23,718 bases of DNA from the NCBI GenBank assembly GCA_016297555.1, contig JAEDGK010000020.1:1-23718 (forward strand), in the 5' to 3' direction. This document shows, in pieces, positions 1 to 8,002 of this stretch; the first letter of the stretch is position 1; the number at the start of each line of letters is the position of its first letter. The position numbers and the translations under genes were made by a program. The notes under the pieces are model-generated. The model was not told where the DNA came from and searched no databases. It saw only the letters and a program-made list of their open reading frames with translations. Source of the DNA: Clostridiaceae bacterium (GTDB lineage: Bacteria; Bacillota; Clostridia; Oscillospirales; Acutalibacteraceae).

Positions 1-21
1 TAACGGGAGATGTTAAAACCA

Positions 22-900
22 ATGATAAAAAGTATGACCGGCTACGGCAGAGCGCAGAAGCTCGTTGACGGTATGGATATAACGGTCGAAATCAAAAGCG
101 TTAATCACAGATATTTTGAGTTTTCGTCAAGGCTGCCCAGAAATTACGGCTTTCTTGACGAGAAGCTGAAAAGCTTTTTCAACAGCGCTCTTGCAAGAGG
201 AAAAATGGAGTGCTATGTCCAGATTGAAGCGGTTGAAGAGCCCGATACGCTCATCAGTCTTAATCACTCTCTTGTAAAGGGATACCTTGATGCTTACAAA
301 GAGCTTGCGGATACCTACGGCATTGAAAATGACATAAAGGTTTCAAATATTTCAAGAGTTTCCGATATTTTTATGGTACGCAAGCAGGCTGCGGACGAAG
401 ACAGAATTTGGGCGGCGGTTTCCGAGGTTGCCAAGGCGGCTCTTGACGGATTTGTTGCAATGCGTGAGCGTGAGGGGGCAAGGCTGCGTGACGATGTTCT
501 CTCTCGCCTTGACGAGATAATTTCAAATGTTGAATTTATAGAGAAGCGTTCTCCCGAAACGGTTGCGGAATATAATGAGAAGCTGCTCGGCAGGCTCAGG
601 GAAATGCTCGGCGACGCTCATATCGATGAGCAGAGAATATTGACCGAGGCCGCAATATTTGCCGATAAAATTGCCGTTGCGGAAGAAACGGTCAGATTGA
701 GAAGCCATATTTCTCAGCTTCGCTCTTTCCTCGATTCAAGCGAGGCAATAGGCAAGAAAATGGATTTTCTCGTTCAGGAGCTTAACAGAGAGGCAAATAC
801 CATCGGTTCAAAGGCTCAGGATGTTGAAATTGCGCGCAGAGTTGTTGCCGTAAAGGCAGAGATTGAAAAAATCCGCGAGCAGATTCAAAACATAGAATAA
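22..900 (+). CDS. yicC: YicC/YloC family endoribonuclease
   Basis: Member of the YicC/YloC family, which in other bacteria acts as an endoribonuclease in RNA turnover. The N-terminus carries the family signature MTGYGR just after the start. The middle is long and helical. The C-terminal DUF1732-like part, with the conserved stretch around KMDFLVQELNREANT, lies near residues 240-260. An in-frame ATG at position 10 has its purine-rich GGGAG only one base upstream, so I chose the ATG at 22, which gives the usual MIKSMTGYG start and 292 residues. The TAA at bases 1-3 may be the stop of an off-window gene. It is the first gene of the housekeeping superoperon and is followed after 13 bases by remA, the classic Firmicutes pairing. 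The family call is firm; the exact start is less so. Confidence 0.93.
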   Translation: MIKSMTGYGRAQKLVDGMDITVEIKSVNHRYFEFSSRLPRNYGFLDEKLKSFFNSALARGKMECYVQIEAVEEPDTLISLNHSLVKGYLDAYKELADTYGIENDIKVSNISRVSDIFMVRKQAADEDRIWAAVSEVAKAALDGFVAMREREGARLRDDVLSRLDEIISNVEFIEKRSPETVAEYNEKLLGRLREMLGDAHIDEQRILTEAAIFADKIAVAEETVRLRSHISQLRSFLDSSEAIGKKMDFLVQELNREANTIGSKAQDVEIARRVVAVKAEIEKIREQIQNIE

Positions 901-913
901 CGGAGGAAGTGCA

Positions 914-1186
914 ATGAAGCTAATTAATATCGGTTTCGGCAATATGGTCAACGCAAGCAGACTTGTTGCAATCGTCAGCCCCGAATCCGCTCCCATAAAG
1001 CGAATAATTCAGGAGTGCAAGGAAAAGGGAACTCTTATCGATGCAACCCACGGCAGGCGCACCAGAGCCGTTATTATAACCGACAGCGATCATGTTATCC
1101 TGACTTATCTCCAGAGCGAAACCGTTGCAAACAGGCTTAACGATAATATGGACGAGCTTGAGGATGAGGAGGATGAAGATGACTGA
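914..1186 (+). CDS. remA: RemA family extracellular matrix regulator (DUF370)
   Basis: A 90-residue RemA/DUF370 protein. In Bacillus subtilis RemA is a DNA-binding activator of biofilm matrix genes and osmoprotection. The sequence shows the characteristic N-terminus MKLINIGFGNMV followed by an ASRLVAIVSPES segment, then the basic stretch THGRRTRAV (about residues 44-55) that belongs to the DNA-contacting surface of the family. The tail is strongly acidic (ELEDEEDEDD). A ribosome binding site CGGAGGAAG lies 4-5 bases before the ATG. It sits between yicC and gmk as in most Firmicutes, and its end overlaps the start of gmk by 8 bases, so the two are probably translationally coupled. Whether it regulates biofilm genes here cannot be read from the window. 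Confidence 0.94.
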   Translation: MKLINIGFGNMVNASRLVAIVSPESAPIKRIIQECKEKGTLIDATHGRRTRAVIITDSDHVILTYLQSETVANRLNDNMDELEDEEDEDD

Positions 1187-1790
1187 CAGCGGCGTTCTTA
1201 TTATTCTTTCGGGGCCGTCAGGCTCGGGAAAGGATACCGTTCTCAATAAGCTTACGGAAAACAGAGATGACATAAAAATTTCTATTTCTATGACAACTCG
1301 CCAAAAAAGAAACGATGAAATCGACGGATTAAACTATTATTTTGTCAGCCGTGAGTATTTTGAGAAAAAAATTGCAGACAATAATATGTTGGAATACGCC
1401 GAATATGCAAATAATCTTTACGGCACTCCCAAAGCGCCCGTTGATGAAATGCTGCGAAACGGCAAGGCTGTCATACTGAAAATTGAGGTTCAGGGCGCTG
1501 AAAAAATCAGAAAGATTTATCCCGAGGTTATCAGCATTTTTCTTATGCCGCCTTCGGTCAGAGTTCTTGAAGAAAGGCTCAGAGGGCGCAACAGCGAGGA
1601 TGAGGAAACCCTTAACCACCGCCTTGTGATTGCGCGCGAAGAAATTCGCAGAGCGCCCGAATATGATTATATTGTTATTAACGACACGGTTGAAAACGCC
1701 GTTGCCGGTATTGAAACAATAATAAATGCCGAGAGGCAAAAAACTTTCAGAAACAAAAAGATAATAAGCGAGGTAATCAACAATGTTTAA
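1179..1790 (+). CDS. gmk: Guanylate kinase
   Basis: Phosphorylates GMP to GDP with ATP in cytosolic purine nucleotide metabolism. The P-loop GPSGSGKDT appears about 11 residues from the N-terminus, and the GMP-binding segment (TTRQKRNDEIDGLNYYFV) follows at about residues 35-52. The chosen start gives 203 residues, the normal family size. Three upstream in-frame ATGs exist (1125, 1164, 1173), but the ATG at 1179 is 6 bases after an AGGAGG inside the end of remA, and the upstream extension lacks similarity to the family. The 3' end overlaps the start of rpoZ by 8 bases. Gmk also links to (p)ppGpp control in Firmicutes, but nothing in the sequence shows this directly. Confidence 0.95.
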   Translation: MTDSGVLIILSGPSGSGKDTVLNKLTENRDDIKISISMTTRQKRNDEIDGLNYYFVSREYFEKKIADNNMLEYAEYANNLYGTPKAPVDEMLRNGKAVILKIEVQGAEKIRKIYPEVISIFLMPPSVRVLEERLRGRNSEDEETLNHRLVIAREEIRRAPEYDYIVINDTVENAVAGIETIINAERQKTFRNKKIISEVINNV

Positions 1791-1992
1791 TCCCGATTTA
1801 AGAGGAGTTCTCCAAAACCATCTCAGCCGCTATTCTCTCGTAACGGCAACCGCCAAAAGAGCAAGAGAAATAGCCGAGGAGGCAGAAGACAAAAAAATTA
1901 TAATGACCGAGAAGCCCGTGAGCGTTGCTCTCGAGGAAATTCTCAACGGCGACTATGTAATTGTTGAGCCGGAAGAAATAAGAAACATCTGA
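1783..1992 (+). CDS. rpoZ: DNA-directed RNA polymerase omega subunit
   Basis: The small omega subunit, which helps fold and stabilise the beta' subunit of RNA polymerase. The 69-residue product contains the family core YSLVTATAKRAREIAEEA (about residues 17-34), followed by a segment in which KPVSVALEEILNGDY corresponds to the conserved KPVTIALEEI part. It begins inside the last codons of gmk and is the usual neighbour of that gene. Length and motif are typical of Clostridia omega. In Bacillus the next gene would be coaBC; here priA follows directly. Confidence 0.93.
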   Translation: MFNPDLRGVLQNHLSRYSLVTATAKRAREIAEEAEDKKIIMTEKPVSVALEEILNGDYVIVEPEEIRNI

Positions 1993-2020
1993 TTTCTCAA
2001 AGTCTAAGGAGTGATGTAAA

Positions 2021-4462
2021 ATGAAATATGCAAAGGTTGCGGTTGAAGACGCCGTTTTTACCTTTGATAAAGAGTTTGATTACATCATTCCGTCAGAGCT
2101 TGAAGAAAGCGCAAAATGCGGCTGTCGCGTAACCGTTCCTTTCGGCAACGGCAACCGCAGGCGTATCGGAATTATTTTTGATGTTACGGATTTTTCCGAA
2201 AGCAAAAGGCTTAAAAAAATCAGCTCCGTGCTTGATAATGAGCCGCTTTTGAATGAGGAAATGCTTTCGCTTGCAAGGTGGATAAAAGACAGAACCTTCT
2301 GCACGCTTTATGAAGCGGCAAAAGCAATGCTGCCAACGGGGATAAACCACAAAATGGTTGTTTCCTATGCAGTTAATGCCGATGCAGACGGTGAGAAAGC
2401 TGCGGCGCTTGAGGGAACGGAAAAAGAAATATTCGATTATCTTAAAAACCGAGGCGTTTTTGTTAAAAGCGACAATCTGTTTAAAGCTCTCGGCATAAAA
2501 CCTGCAATCGCAGCGGCGGAAGCTCTCGTTGCAAAGGGGCTGCTTATCAGCAGCCGCGATGCCGTGCGAAATCTCGGCGACTTAACAGTCAGAATGATGC
2601 GCCTTTTGCCCGAGGAGACCGAAATCAAGCTTACTCAAAAGCAAAGGCAGATGGCAGATGTTTTGCGCGATGTCGGAACTGCGAGCGTTAAGGAGCTTTG
2701 CTATTTCACAGGTCTTACTCCCGCAGTTGCCAGCGCTCTTGTCAGAAACGGCGCGGCAGAATTCTTTGACCGTGAAGCCTTTGTTTTGCCCGATTTATCG
2801 GCAGAAAAGGGCGAGCGAAGCCCGATTGTGCTAACCGATGAGCAAAAAACAGCGTTTAACAGGCTTTCGGAGCTTGCAAATTCCGAAAAAGCTTCCGTGT
2901 CGCTGCTTTACGGCGTTACGGGCAGCGGAAAAACCTCGGTTTATATGAGCGTTATCGACAGCGTTGTTGACAGCGGAAAGTCGGTAATAGTTATGGTTCC
3001 CGAAATCGGGCTTACTCCTCAGACTATCTCTCTTTTCTGCAAAAGATACGGCGGAGACATTGCCGTTTTCCACAGCGCGCTGTCGGTCAGAGAGCGTCTT
3101 GAACAATGGAAAAGAGTTAAAAACGGCAAAGCCAGAATCATTATCGGAACAAGGAGCGCGGTTTTTGCTCCCGCTGAAAATATCGGGCTGATAATTATTG
3201 ACGAGGAGCAGGAACACACATATAAATCCGAGCAGTCTCCGCGCTACAATGCCGTTGATGTCGCAAAATACAGAGCGGCTTATCATAAATGCCTGCTTTT
3301 GCTTGCGTCTGCAACTCCGAGTGTTGAAAGCTATGCGGCGGCGCTCAGCGGCAAATATGAGCTTTGCACTCTCACCAAAAGATACGGTTCTGCGGTTTTA
3401 CCCGAGGTTTTGACGGTGGATATGCGAACCGAGCCGAAAGCGGCGGGGAGCAAGGCAATCAGCCAAACTCTGTTTGAATGTCTGCGCGGTAATCTTGAAA
3501 ACGGCAGGCAGTCGATTTTGCTTATTAACAGGCGAGGATTTCATACCTTTGCCGCCTGCAATTCCTGCGGCGCGGTTATCTGCTGCCCGCATTGCAGTAT
3601 TTCAATGACCTATCATTCGGCAAACAACCGCCTTATGTGCCATTACTGCGGCTATTCCGTTCCTTTTTCAACGGTTTGCCCCGAGTGCGGAGAAGAAGCC
3701 GTCAGATATTCGGGCTTCGGAACACAGAAGATTGAGGATGAGCTTTCTGCTCTGCTTCCGAGTGCAAGAATTATCAGAATGGATACAGATTCCACAGCCG
3801 GCAAAAATTCGCACGAAAAGCTGCTGGACAGCTTTGCAAAAGGTGAATATGACATAATGATAGGCACTCAAATGGTTGCAAAGGGGCTTAATTTCCCGAA
3901 TGTAACCCTTGTCGGCGTTGTATCGGTTGATCAGCAGCTTTATAATGACGATTTCAGAAGCCTTGAAAAAACCTTCTCGCTTTTGACTCAGGTTGTCGGT
4001 CGCTCGGGCAGGGGAGAGCTTGCGGGAACTGCGGTTATTCAAACCCTTACTCCCGAAAACGAGATAATCAGGCTTGCCGCCAAGCAGGATTACGACGCGT
4101 TTTTCAAAACCGAAATAAGGCTCAGAAAAGCTCTTGTCTATCCGCCATACTGTGACCTTTGCGTTATCGGTTTTGCGGGTGAAAACGAAACAATGGTTAA
4201 AACCGCGTCTTTTGAGGCTCTTAATCTGCTTAAAAAGTATTCGGGCGGCGAATACAAGGGTGAAAAAATTATAGCTCTCGGTCCAATGCCCGCAAGAGTT
4301 GCAAAGGTCAGCGAAAAATACAGATATCGCCTGATAATCAAGTGCCGTAATTCGGCGCGGTTCAGACAGATGATTTCAAGAATACTTATTGAAACCGAAA
4401 CCGATTCAAGGTTTTCAAAGGTCAGCGTTTACGCCGACATCAACCCTGACTCGGCGATATAA
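2021..4462 (+). CDS. priA: Primosomal protein N' (replication restart helicase PriA)
   Basis: PriA is the 3'-5' superfamily 2 helicase that recognises stalled forks and reloads the replisome. The 813-residue product has an N-terminal DNA-binding region, a Walker A motif GVTGSGKT at about residues 298-305, and a Walker B/DEAH-like box DEEQEHTYK at about 394, followed by SPRYNAVDVA. The zinc-binding insertion has repeated CxxC pairs (CNSCG, CCPHC, CHYCG, CPECG) between about residues 512 and 560. The helicase C-domain contains GTQMVAKGLNFPNVTLVGV and VVGRSGRG. The AAGGAG ribosome binding site is 8 bases before the ATG. No domain appears missing. It lies within the housekeeping operon, with a possible additional promoter for the downstream genes inside its last codons. 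Confidence 0.96.
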   Translation: MKYAKVAVEDAVFTFDKEFDYIIPSELEESAKCGCRVTVPFGNGNRRRIGIIFDVTDFSESKRLKKISSVLDNEPLLNEEMLSLARWIKDRTFCTLYEAAKAMLPTGINHKMVVSYAVNADADGEKAAALEGTEKEIFDYLKNRGVFVKSDNLFKALGIKPAIAAAEALVAKGLLISSRDAVRNLGDLTVRMMRLLPEETEIKLTQKQRQMADVLRDVGTASVKELCYFTGLTPAVASALVRNGAAEFFDREAFVLPDLSAEKGERSPIVLTDEQKTAFNRLSELANSEKASVSLLYGVTGSGKTSVYMSVIDSVVDSGKSVIVMVPEIGLTPQTISLFCKRYGGDIAVFHSALSVRERLEQWKRVKNGKARIIIGTRSAVFAPAENIGLIIIDEEQEHTYKSEQSPRYNAVDVAKYRAAYHKCLLLLASATPSVESYAAALSGKYELCTLTKRYGSAVLPEVLTVDMRTEPKAAGSKAISQTLFECLRGNLENGRQSILLINRRGFHTFAACNSCGAVICCPHCSISMTYHSANNRLMCHYCGYSVPFSTVCPECGEEAVRYSGFGTQKIEDELSALLPSARIIRMDTDSTAGKNSHEKLLDSFAKGEYDIMIGTQMVAKGLNFPNVTLVGVVSVDQQLYNDDFRSLEKTFSLLTQVVGRSGRGELAGTAVIQTLTPENEIIRLAAKQDYDAFFKTEIRLRKALVYPPYCDLCVIGFAGENETMVKTASFEALNLLKKYSGGEYKGEKIIALGPMPARVAKVSEKYRYRLIIKCRNSARFRQMISRILIETETDSRFSKVSVYADINPDSAI

Positions 4463-4474
4463 ATTCTTTATAAT
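4446..4474 (+). promoter_or_regulatory. Candidate internal sigma-A promoter ahead of def
   Basis: CTGACT at 4446-4451 and TATAAT at 4469-4474 are separated by 17 bases, straddling the priA stop codon. Transcription would begin near 4481, about 60 bases before the def start. A second TATAAT at 4504-4509 has no convincing -35 element at proper distance. No terminator separates priA from def, so this would be a secondary promoter inside the operon. The call rests only on sequence match. Confidence 0.4.
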
Positions 4475-4541
4475 TTTTCAAAACATTTTTAATTATTTAG
4501 GCTTATAATTCCAATAGCAGCATTTGAAAGGATTGACTTTT

Positions 4542-4994
4542 ATGGCAATCAGAAATATTGTCAGGTCCGGTGACCCTATTTTAGCAAAAAAATCCCGTGA
4601 GGTTGAAAAATTTGATGCCCGCCTTTGGCAGCTTCTCGACGATATGAAGCAAACTATGTATAACGCAAACGGCGTCGGGCTTGCGGCGGTTCAGGTGGGC
4701 ACTTTAAGGCGCGCCGTGGTTATCGACTGCGGCGACGGATATATTGAGCTTGTTAACCCCGAAATTATCGGCAGCGAGGGAGAGCAGTTCGCAGAAGAAG
4801 GCTGTCTTTCTTTCCCGGGTGAAACAGGCGTAACCTGCCGCCCCGCCGTTGTCAAGGTTAAGGCGCAGGACAGAAACGGAAAATGGTGCATATATAAGGG
4901 AGAGGCATTGAAAGCCCGCTGTTTCTGCCATGAAATCGACCATCTTGACGGCATCGTTTTCAAACAGCGCGTAATACGGGGTGAGAATAAATAA
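4542..4994 (+). CDS. def: Peptide deformylase
   Basis: Removes the formyl group from the N-terminal methionine of new proteins, using a bound ferrous or zinc ion. All three catalytic motifs are present: GVGLAAVQ (residues 44-51), EEGCLS with metal ligand Cys88, and HEIDH (130-134) with the two His ligands and the catalytic Glu. The frame is open from a TTG at 4524, but the ATG at 4542 is preceded by GAAAGGA at suitable distance and gives the usual N-terminus and 150 residues. The stop TAA shares its last A with the ATG of fmt, so the deformylase and the formyltransferase that creates its substrate are coupled. Confidence 0.96.
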   Translation: MAIRNIVRSGDPILAKKSREVEKFDARLWQLLDDMKQTMYNANGVGLAAVQVGTLRRAVVIDCGDGYIELVNPEIIGSEGEQFAEEGCLSFPGETGVTCRPAVVKVKAQDRNGKWCIYKGEALKARCFCHEIDHLDGIVFKQRVIRGENK

Positions 4995-5920
4995 TGAGAA
5001 TAGTTTTTATGGGCACGCCCGATTTTGCGGTGCCTTGCCTTCAAAAGCTCATTGACTGCGGGCATGAAATAAGCGGTGTTTTTACTCAGCCCGATAAGCC
5101 CAAGGGCAGACACGGCGTTATGACTCCGCCGCCCGTCAAGGAGCTTGCGTTAAAAAACGGGCTTACGGTTTATCAGCCCGTAAAAATGAAAGACGGAACC
5201 GCGCTTGAAATGCTCAGGCAGGCAGATCCCGAGCTTGTAATCGTTGTGGCTTACGGAAAAATTCTGCCCAAAGAAATCCTCGAGCTTCCGAAATACGGTT
5301 GCATTAATATTCACGCTTCGCTTCTTCCGAAGCTCAGGGGCGCCGCTCCCATTCAATGGTCGGTTATCAACGGCTTTGAAAAAACGGGAGTTACCTCAAT
5401 GCAGATGGACGAGGGGCTTGATACGGGCGATATGCTCATAAAAAAAGAAACAGCGATTGGCGAAAACGAAACTGCGGGTGAGCTTCATGACAGGCTGTCG
5501 CTGCTCGGTGCACAGGTGCTCGCAGAAACTCTCTGTGCCCTTGAAAAAGGTGAGTTGAAGCCTGTCAAGCAAAATCATTCCGAGTTCACCTATGCTCCTA
5601 TGCTTTCAAAGGAGCTGTCGCCGATTGATTGGAATTTGAGCGCGCAAGAGGTTCATAATAAGATAAGAGGACTTTCGCCGTGGCCGTCGGCAAGCGCAAG
5701 GCTCGGTGAAAAGAATGTTAAAATTCACAGAAGCGTTCTGACAGATGAAAAAGGCGGCTTACCGGGTGAAATAATCGAAGCAGGCAAACGGCTCGTTGTT
5801 TCCTGCGGAGACGGAAAATGTATTGAAATTCTTGAAATTCAGGCTGAAAACAAAAAGGCAATGTCAGCCGCCGATTTTCTCAGGGGCAATCCCGTTAAGA
5901 CGGGGGAGCGCTTTTCGTAA
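4994..5920 (+). CDS. fmt: Methionyl-tRNA formyltransferase
   Basis: Transfers a formyl group from 10-formyltetrahydrofolate to initiator Met-tRNA. The N-terminal folate-binding Rossmann domain begins with MGTPDFAVP. The catalytic region contains NIHASLLPKLRGAAPI (Asn105, His107) and SMQMDEGLDTGDM with the catalytic Asp near residue 142. The C-terminal OB-fold-like tRNA-binding domain covers about residues 205-308. The length of 308 is typical. Its ATG overlaps the def stop by one base. It is followed after 21 bases by the zinc peptidase gene rather than directly by rsmB as in Bacillus. Confidence 0.96.
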   Translation: MRIVFMGTPDFAVPCLQKLIDCGHEISGVFTQPDKPKGRHGVMTPPPVKELALKNGLTVYQPVKMKDGTALEMLRQADPELVIVVAYGKILPKEILELPKYGCINIHASLLPKLRGAAPIQWSVINGFEKTGVTSMQMDEGLDTGDMLIKKETAIGENETAGELHDRLSLLGAQVLAETLCALEKGELKPVKQNHSEFTYAPMLSKELSPIDWNLSAQEVHNKIRGLSPWPSASARLGEKNVKIHRSVLTDEKGGLPGEIIEAGKRLVVSCGDGKCIEILEIQAENKKAMSAADFLRGNPVKTGERFS

Positions 5921-5941
5921 TTCAGCAAAGGAGAGAAGGAT

Positions 5942-6646
5942 ATGCCGTATTTCTACGGATTTTTCTATGACTATTATTATATAATCCTTGTTATACCCGC
6001 AATGATTCTTGCAATGTGGGCTCAGTTCAAGGTAAAGTCAACTTATAACAAATTCTCAAAGGTTCGCAACACAAGAGGAATAACGGGAGCTTATGCCGCT
6101 CAGGCCGTTTTGACGCATTACGGTATCAGCGATGTTCGGATTGAGCGTATTTCGGGCAGCCTTACCGATCATTACGACCCGAAGGCAAAGGTTATCCGCC
6201 TTTCAGACGATGTTTATTCGGGCACTTCGATTGCCTCTGTCGGCGTTGCCTGCCACGAGGCAGGTCACGCAGCTCAGCACGCTGAAAATTATGCTCCCAT
6301 CAAGATACGCAATTCGCTTATTCCGTTTTGCAATATCGGCTCCTCGCTCGGAATTCCGCTTGCAATTCTCGGCTATTTTCTGGGCTTTGAGCCTTTGATT
6401 TCAGTCGGTTTGCTGTTATATGCGGCAATAGCGCTGTTTCAGGTTGCAACTCTGCCCGTTGAATTTAATGCAAGCCGCAGAGCGCTTAAAGTTATTGATG
6501 AAACGGGTTTGCTTTACGGCGAAGAAAATGACGGCGCAAAAAAGGTGCTTTCCGCCGCTGCGATGACCTATGTTGCATCGATGATAGTTGCGCTTGCCAA
6601 TCTGCTCAGGCTTATCCTGCGCTTCAATAATAACAGAAGAAACTGA
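5942..6646 (+). CDS. Membrane zinc metallopeptidase, YugP family
   Basis: A 234-residue YugP-type (Zn_peptidase_2) membrane protein. An aromatic-rich N-terminal membrane segment (about residues 8-28) is followed by a cytosolic or surface-exposed region with the gluzincin-like motif HEAGH at 105-109, directly before AAQHAENYAP. Two further hydrophobic stretches follow (about 128-170), and a terminal one lies near 205-222. Family members are predicted metalloproteases of unknown substrate. The gene is inserted between fmt and rsmB in the housekeeping operon, with a good GGAGAGAAGGAT ribosome binding site just before the ATG. The position could mean a role linked to translation quality control, but that is guesswork. 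Confidence 0.88.
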   Translation: MPYFYGFFYDYYYIILVIPAMILAMWAQFKVKSTYNKFSKVRNTRGITGAYAAQAVLTHYGISDVRIERISGSLTDHYDPKAKVIRLSDDVYSGTSIASVGVACHEAGHAAQHAENYAPIKIRNSLIPFCNIGSSLGIPLAILGYFLGFEPLISVGLLLYAAIALFQVATLPVEFNASRRALKVIDETGLLYGEENDGAKKVLSAAAMTYVASMIVALANLLRLILRFNNNRRN

Positions 6647-6667
6647 TTTTTAGGGGTGCTGACCATT

Positions 6668-8002
6668 ATGAAAAGTGCCAGGCAGATTGCGTTTGAGGCG
6701 CTGCTTAAGGTTCATCGCGACGGGGCTTATTCCAACCTCGCCGTTGACAGTCTTTTTAAAGAAAATCCCGAGCTTGACGAGCGAGACAGGGCTTTTGTCT
6801 GTAATCTCGTTTACGGAACGCTTGACAGGCTCATACTGATTGATTATAATTTGGGGCTTTATCTCAATCAGCCCGTCAGGAAGCTCAAGCCCGAGCTTCA
6901 CACCATTCTGAGAATGGGTACATATCAGCTGTTGTTTATGGACAAGGTTCCGTCAAGGGCGGCGGTTAATGAAAGCGTTAATCTTGCTAAGGTTAACAAA
7001 TCATCCTTTGCCGCTTCTCTTGTTAATGCTGTGCTTCGCCGCGTTGCCGATAACGGCTTGCGCCTGCCCGAAGCTGCAGAGGATGACCCCGATTATCTTG
7101 CGATAAAGTATTCCTGCCCCGAATGGATTATTTCTCTTTGGATTAACGCTTACGGCTTTGATAATGCAATAGCCCTTGCCGAAAAAGCACTTGAAGCTCC
7201 GCCGCTCGTTATCCGTGCCAACACCACCAAGATTTCGGCGGACGAGCTTATTTGGAAGCTTGCCGAGGAGGGCGTTGTTTCCGAAAAAACCGATTTGGCG
7301 CAAGATGCGTTGATATTAAAAGGTCCCTGTGCCGTTGAAGAGCTTTTGGCTTATAAGGACGGTTTGTTCCACGCTCAGGACATTGCTTCGCAGATTTGCT
7401 GCAAAGCGCTTGACCCGCAGGAGGGTGAAACCGTCTTTGACCTTTGTTCTGCACCGGGCGGCAAAGCTTTTACCATTGCCGAAACAATGAATAATACGGG
7501 AACGGTCAGGGCATTTGATATTTATCAGTCAAGAGTTGAGCTTATTAAGAGCGGCGCGGAAAGGCTCGGGCTGAATAATGTTTATACTTATCTTTCGGAT
7601 GCGTCCATTTTTAACGAAAACTACGGCTTGGCTGACAGGGTGCTGTGTGATGTTCCGTGCTCAGGGCTCGGAATAATCAGAAGAAAGCCCGAAATACGCT
7701 TTAAAAGCCGCTCGGATATTGACAATTTGCCCGATTTGCAGTATCGTATATTATGTAACGCTACAAGATATCTCAAAGACGGCGGGCGTTTGGTTTACTC
7801 AACCTGCACGCTCAATCCCAAAGAGAATTCCGAGGTGTGCGACAGGTTTTTGGCTGAGCATCCGAATTTCAGCCGCGTCAGTCTGTTTCCTGATTTGCCG
7901 CGATACGGCGATGAGGACGGTTATTTAACTCTTATGCCGCATATTCACTCAACTGACGGATTTTTTGTAGCCGCTTTCTGCAAAGACGGAGGAAAGAAAT
8001 GA
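6668..8002 (+). CDS. rsmB: 16S rRNA (cytosine-967-C5) methyltransferase RsmB
   Basis: Methylates C967 of 16S rRNA using S-adenosylmethionine. The N-terminal NusB-like RNA-binding domain (about residues 1-135) begins SARQIAFEALLKV. The methyltransferase domain shows the SAM-binding motif DLCSAPGGKAF, motif IV DVPCSGLGIIRRKPEIR with Cys331, and motif VI YSTCTLNPKENSEV with Cys380, the expected nucleophile. The frame opens at a GTG at 6656, but that sits directly on the AGGGG ribosome binding site, so the ATG at 6668 is preferred (444 residues). The stop overlaps the rlmN start in an ATGA, which makes coupled translation of two rRNA methyltransferases likely. Confidence 0.95.
   Translation: MKSARQIAFEALLKVHRDGAYSNLAVDSLFKENPELDERDRAFVCNLVYGTLDRLILIDYNLGLYLNQPVRKLKPELHTILRMGTYQLLFMDKVPSRAAVNESVNLAKVNKSSFAASLVNAVLRRVADNGLRLPEAAEDDPDYLAIKYSCPEWIISLWINAYGFDNAIALAEKALEAPPLVIRANTTKISADELIWKLAEEGVVSEKTDLAQDALILKGPCAVEELLAYKDGLFHAQDIASQICCKALDPQEGETVFDLCSAPGGKAFTIAETMNNTGTVRAFDIYQSRVELIKSGAERLGLNNVYTYLSDASIFNENYGLADRVLCDVPCSGLGIIRRKPEIRFKSRSDIDNLPDLQYRILCNATRYLKDGGRLVYSTCTLNPKENSEVCDRFLAEHPNFSRVSLFPDLPRYGDEDGYLTLMPHIHSTDGFFVAAFCKDGGKK

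Noticed and set aside
3668..4042. Open frame of 124 codons on the - strand inside priA
   Set aside because: Antisense shadow of the helicase domain with no ribosome binding site or family resemblance. The same holds for the other antisense frames inside gmk, def, rlmN, rsgA, MBOAT and argF.
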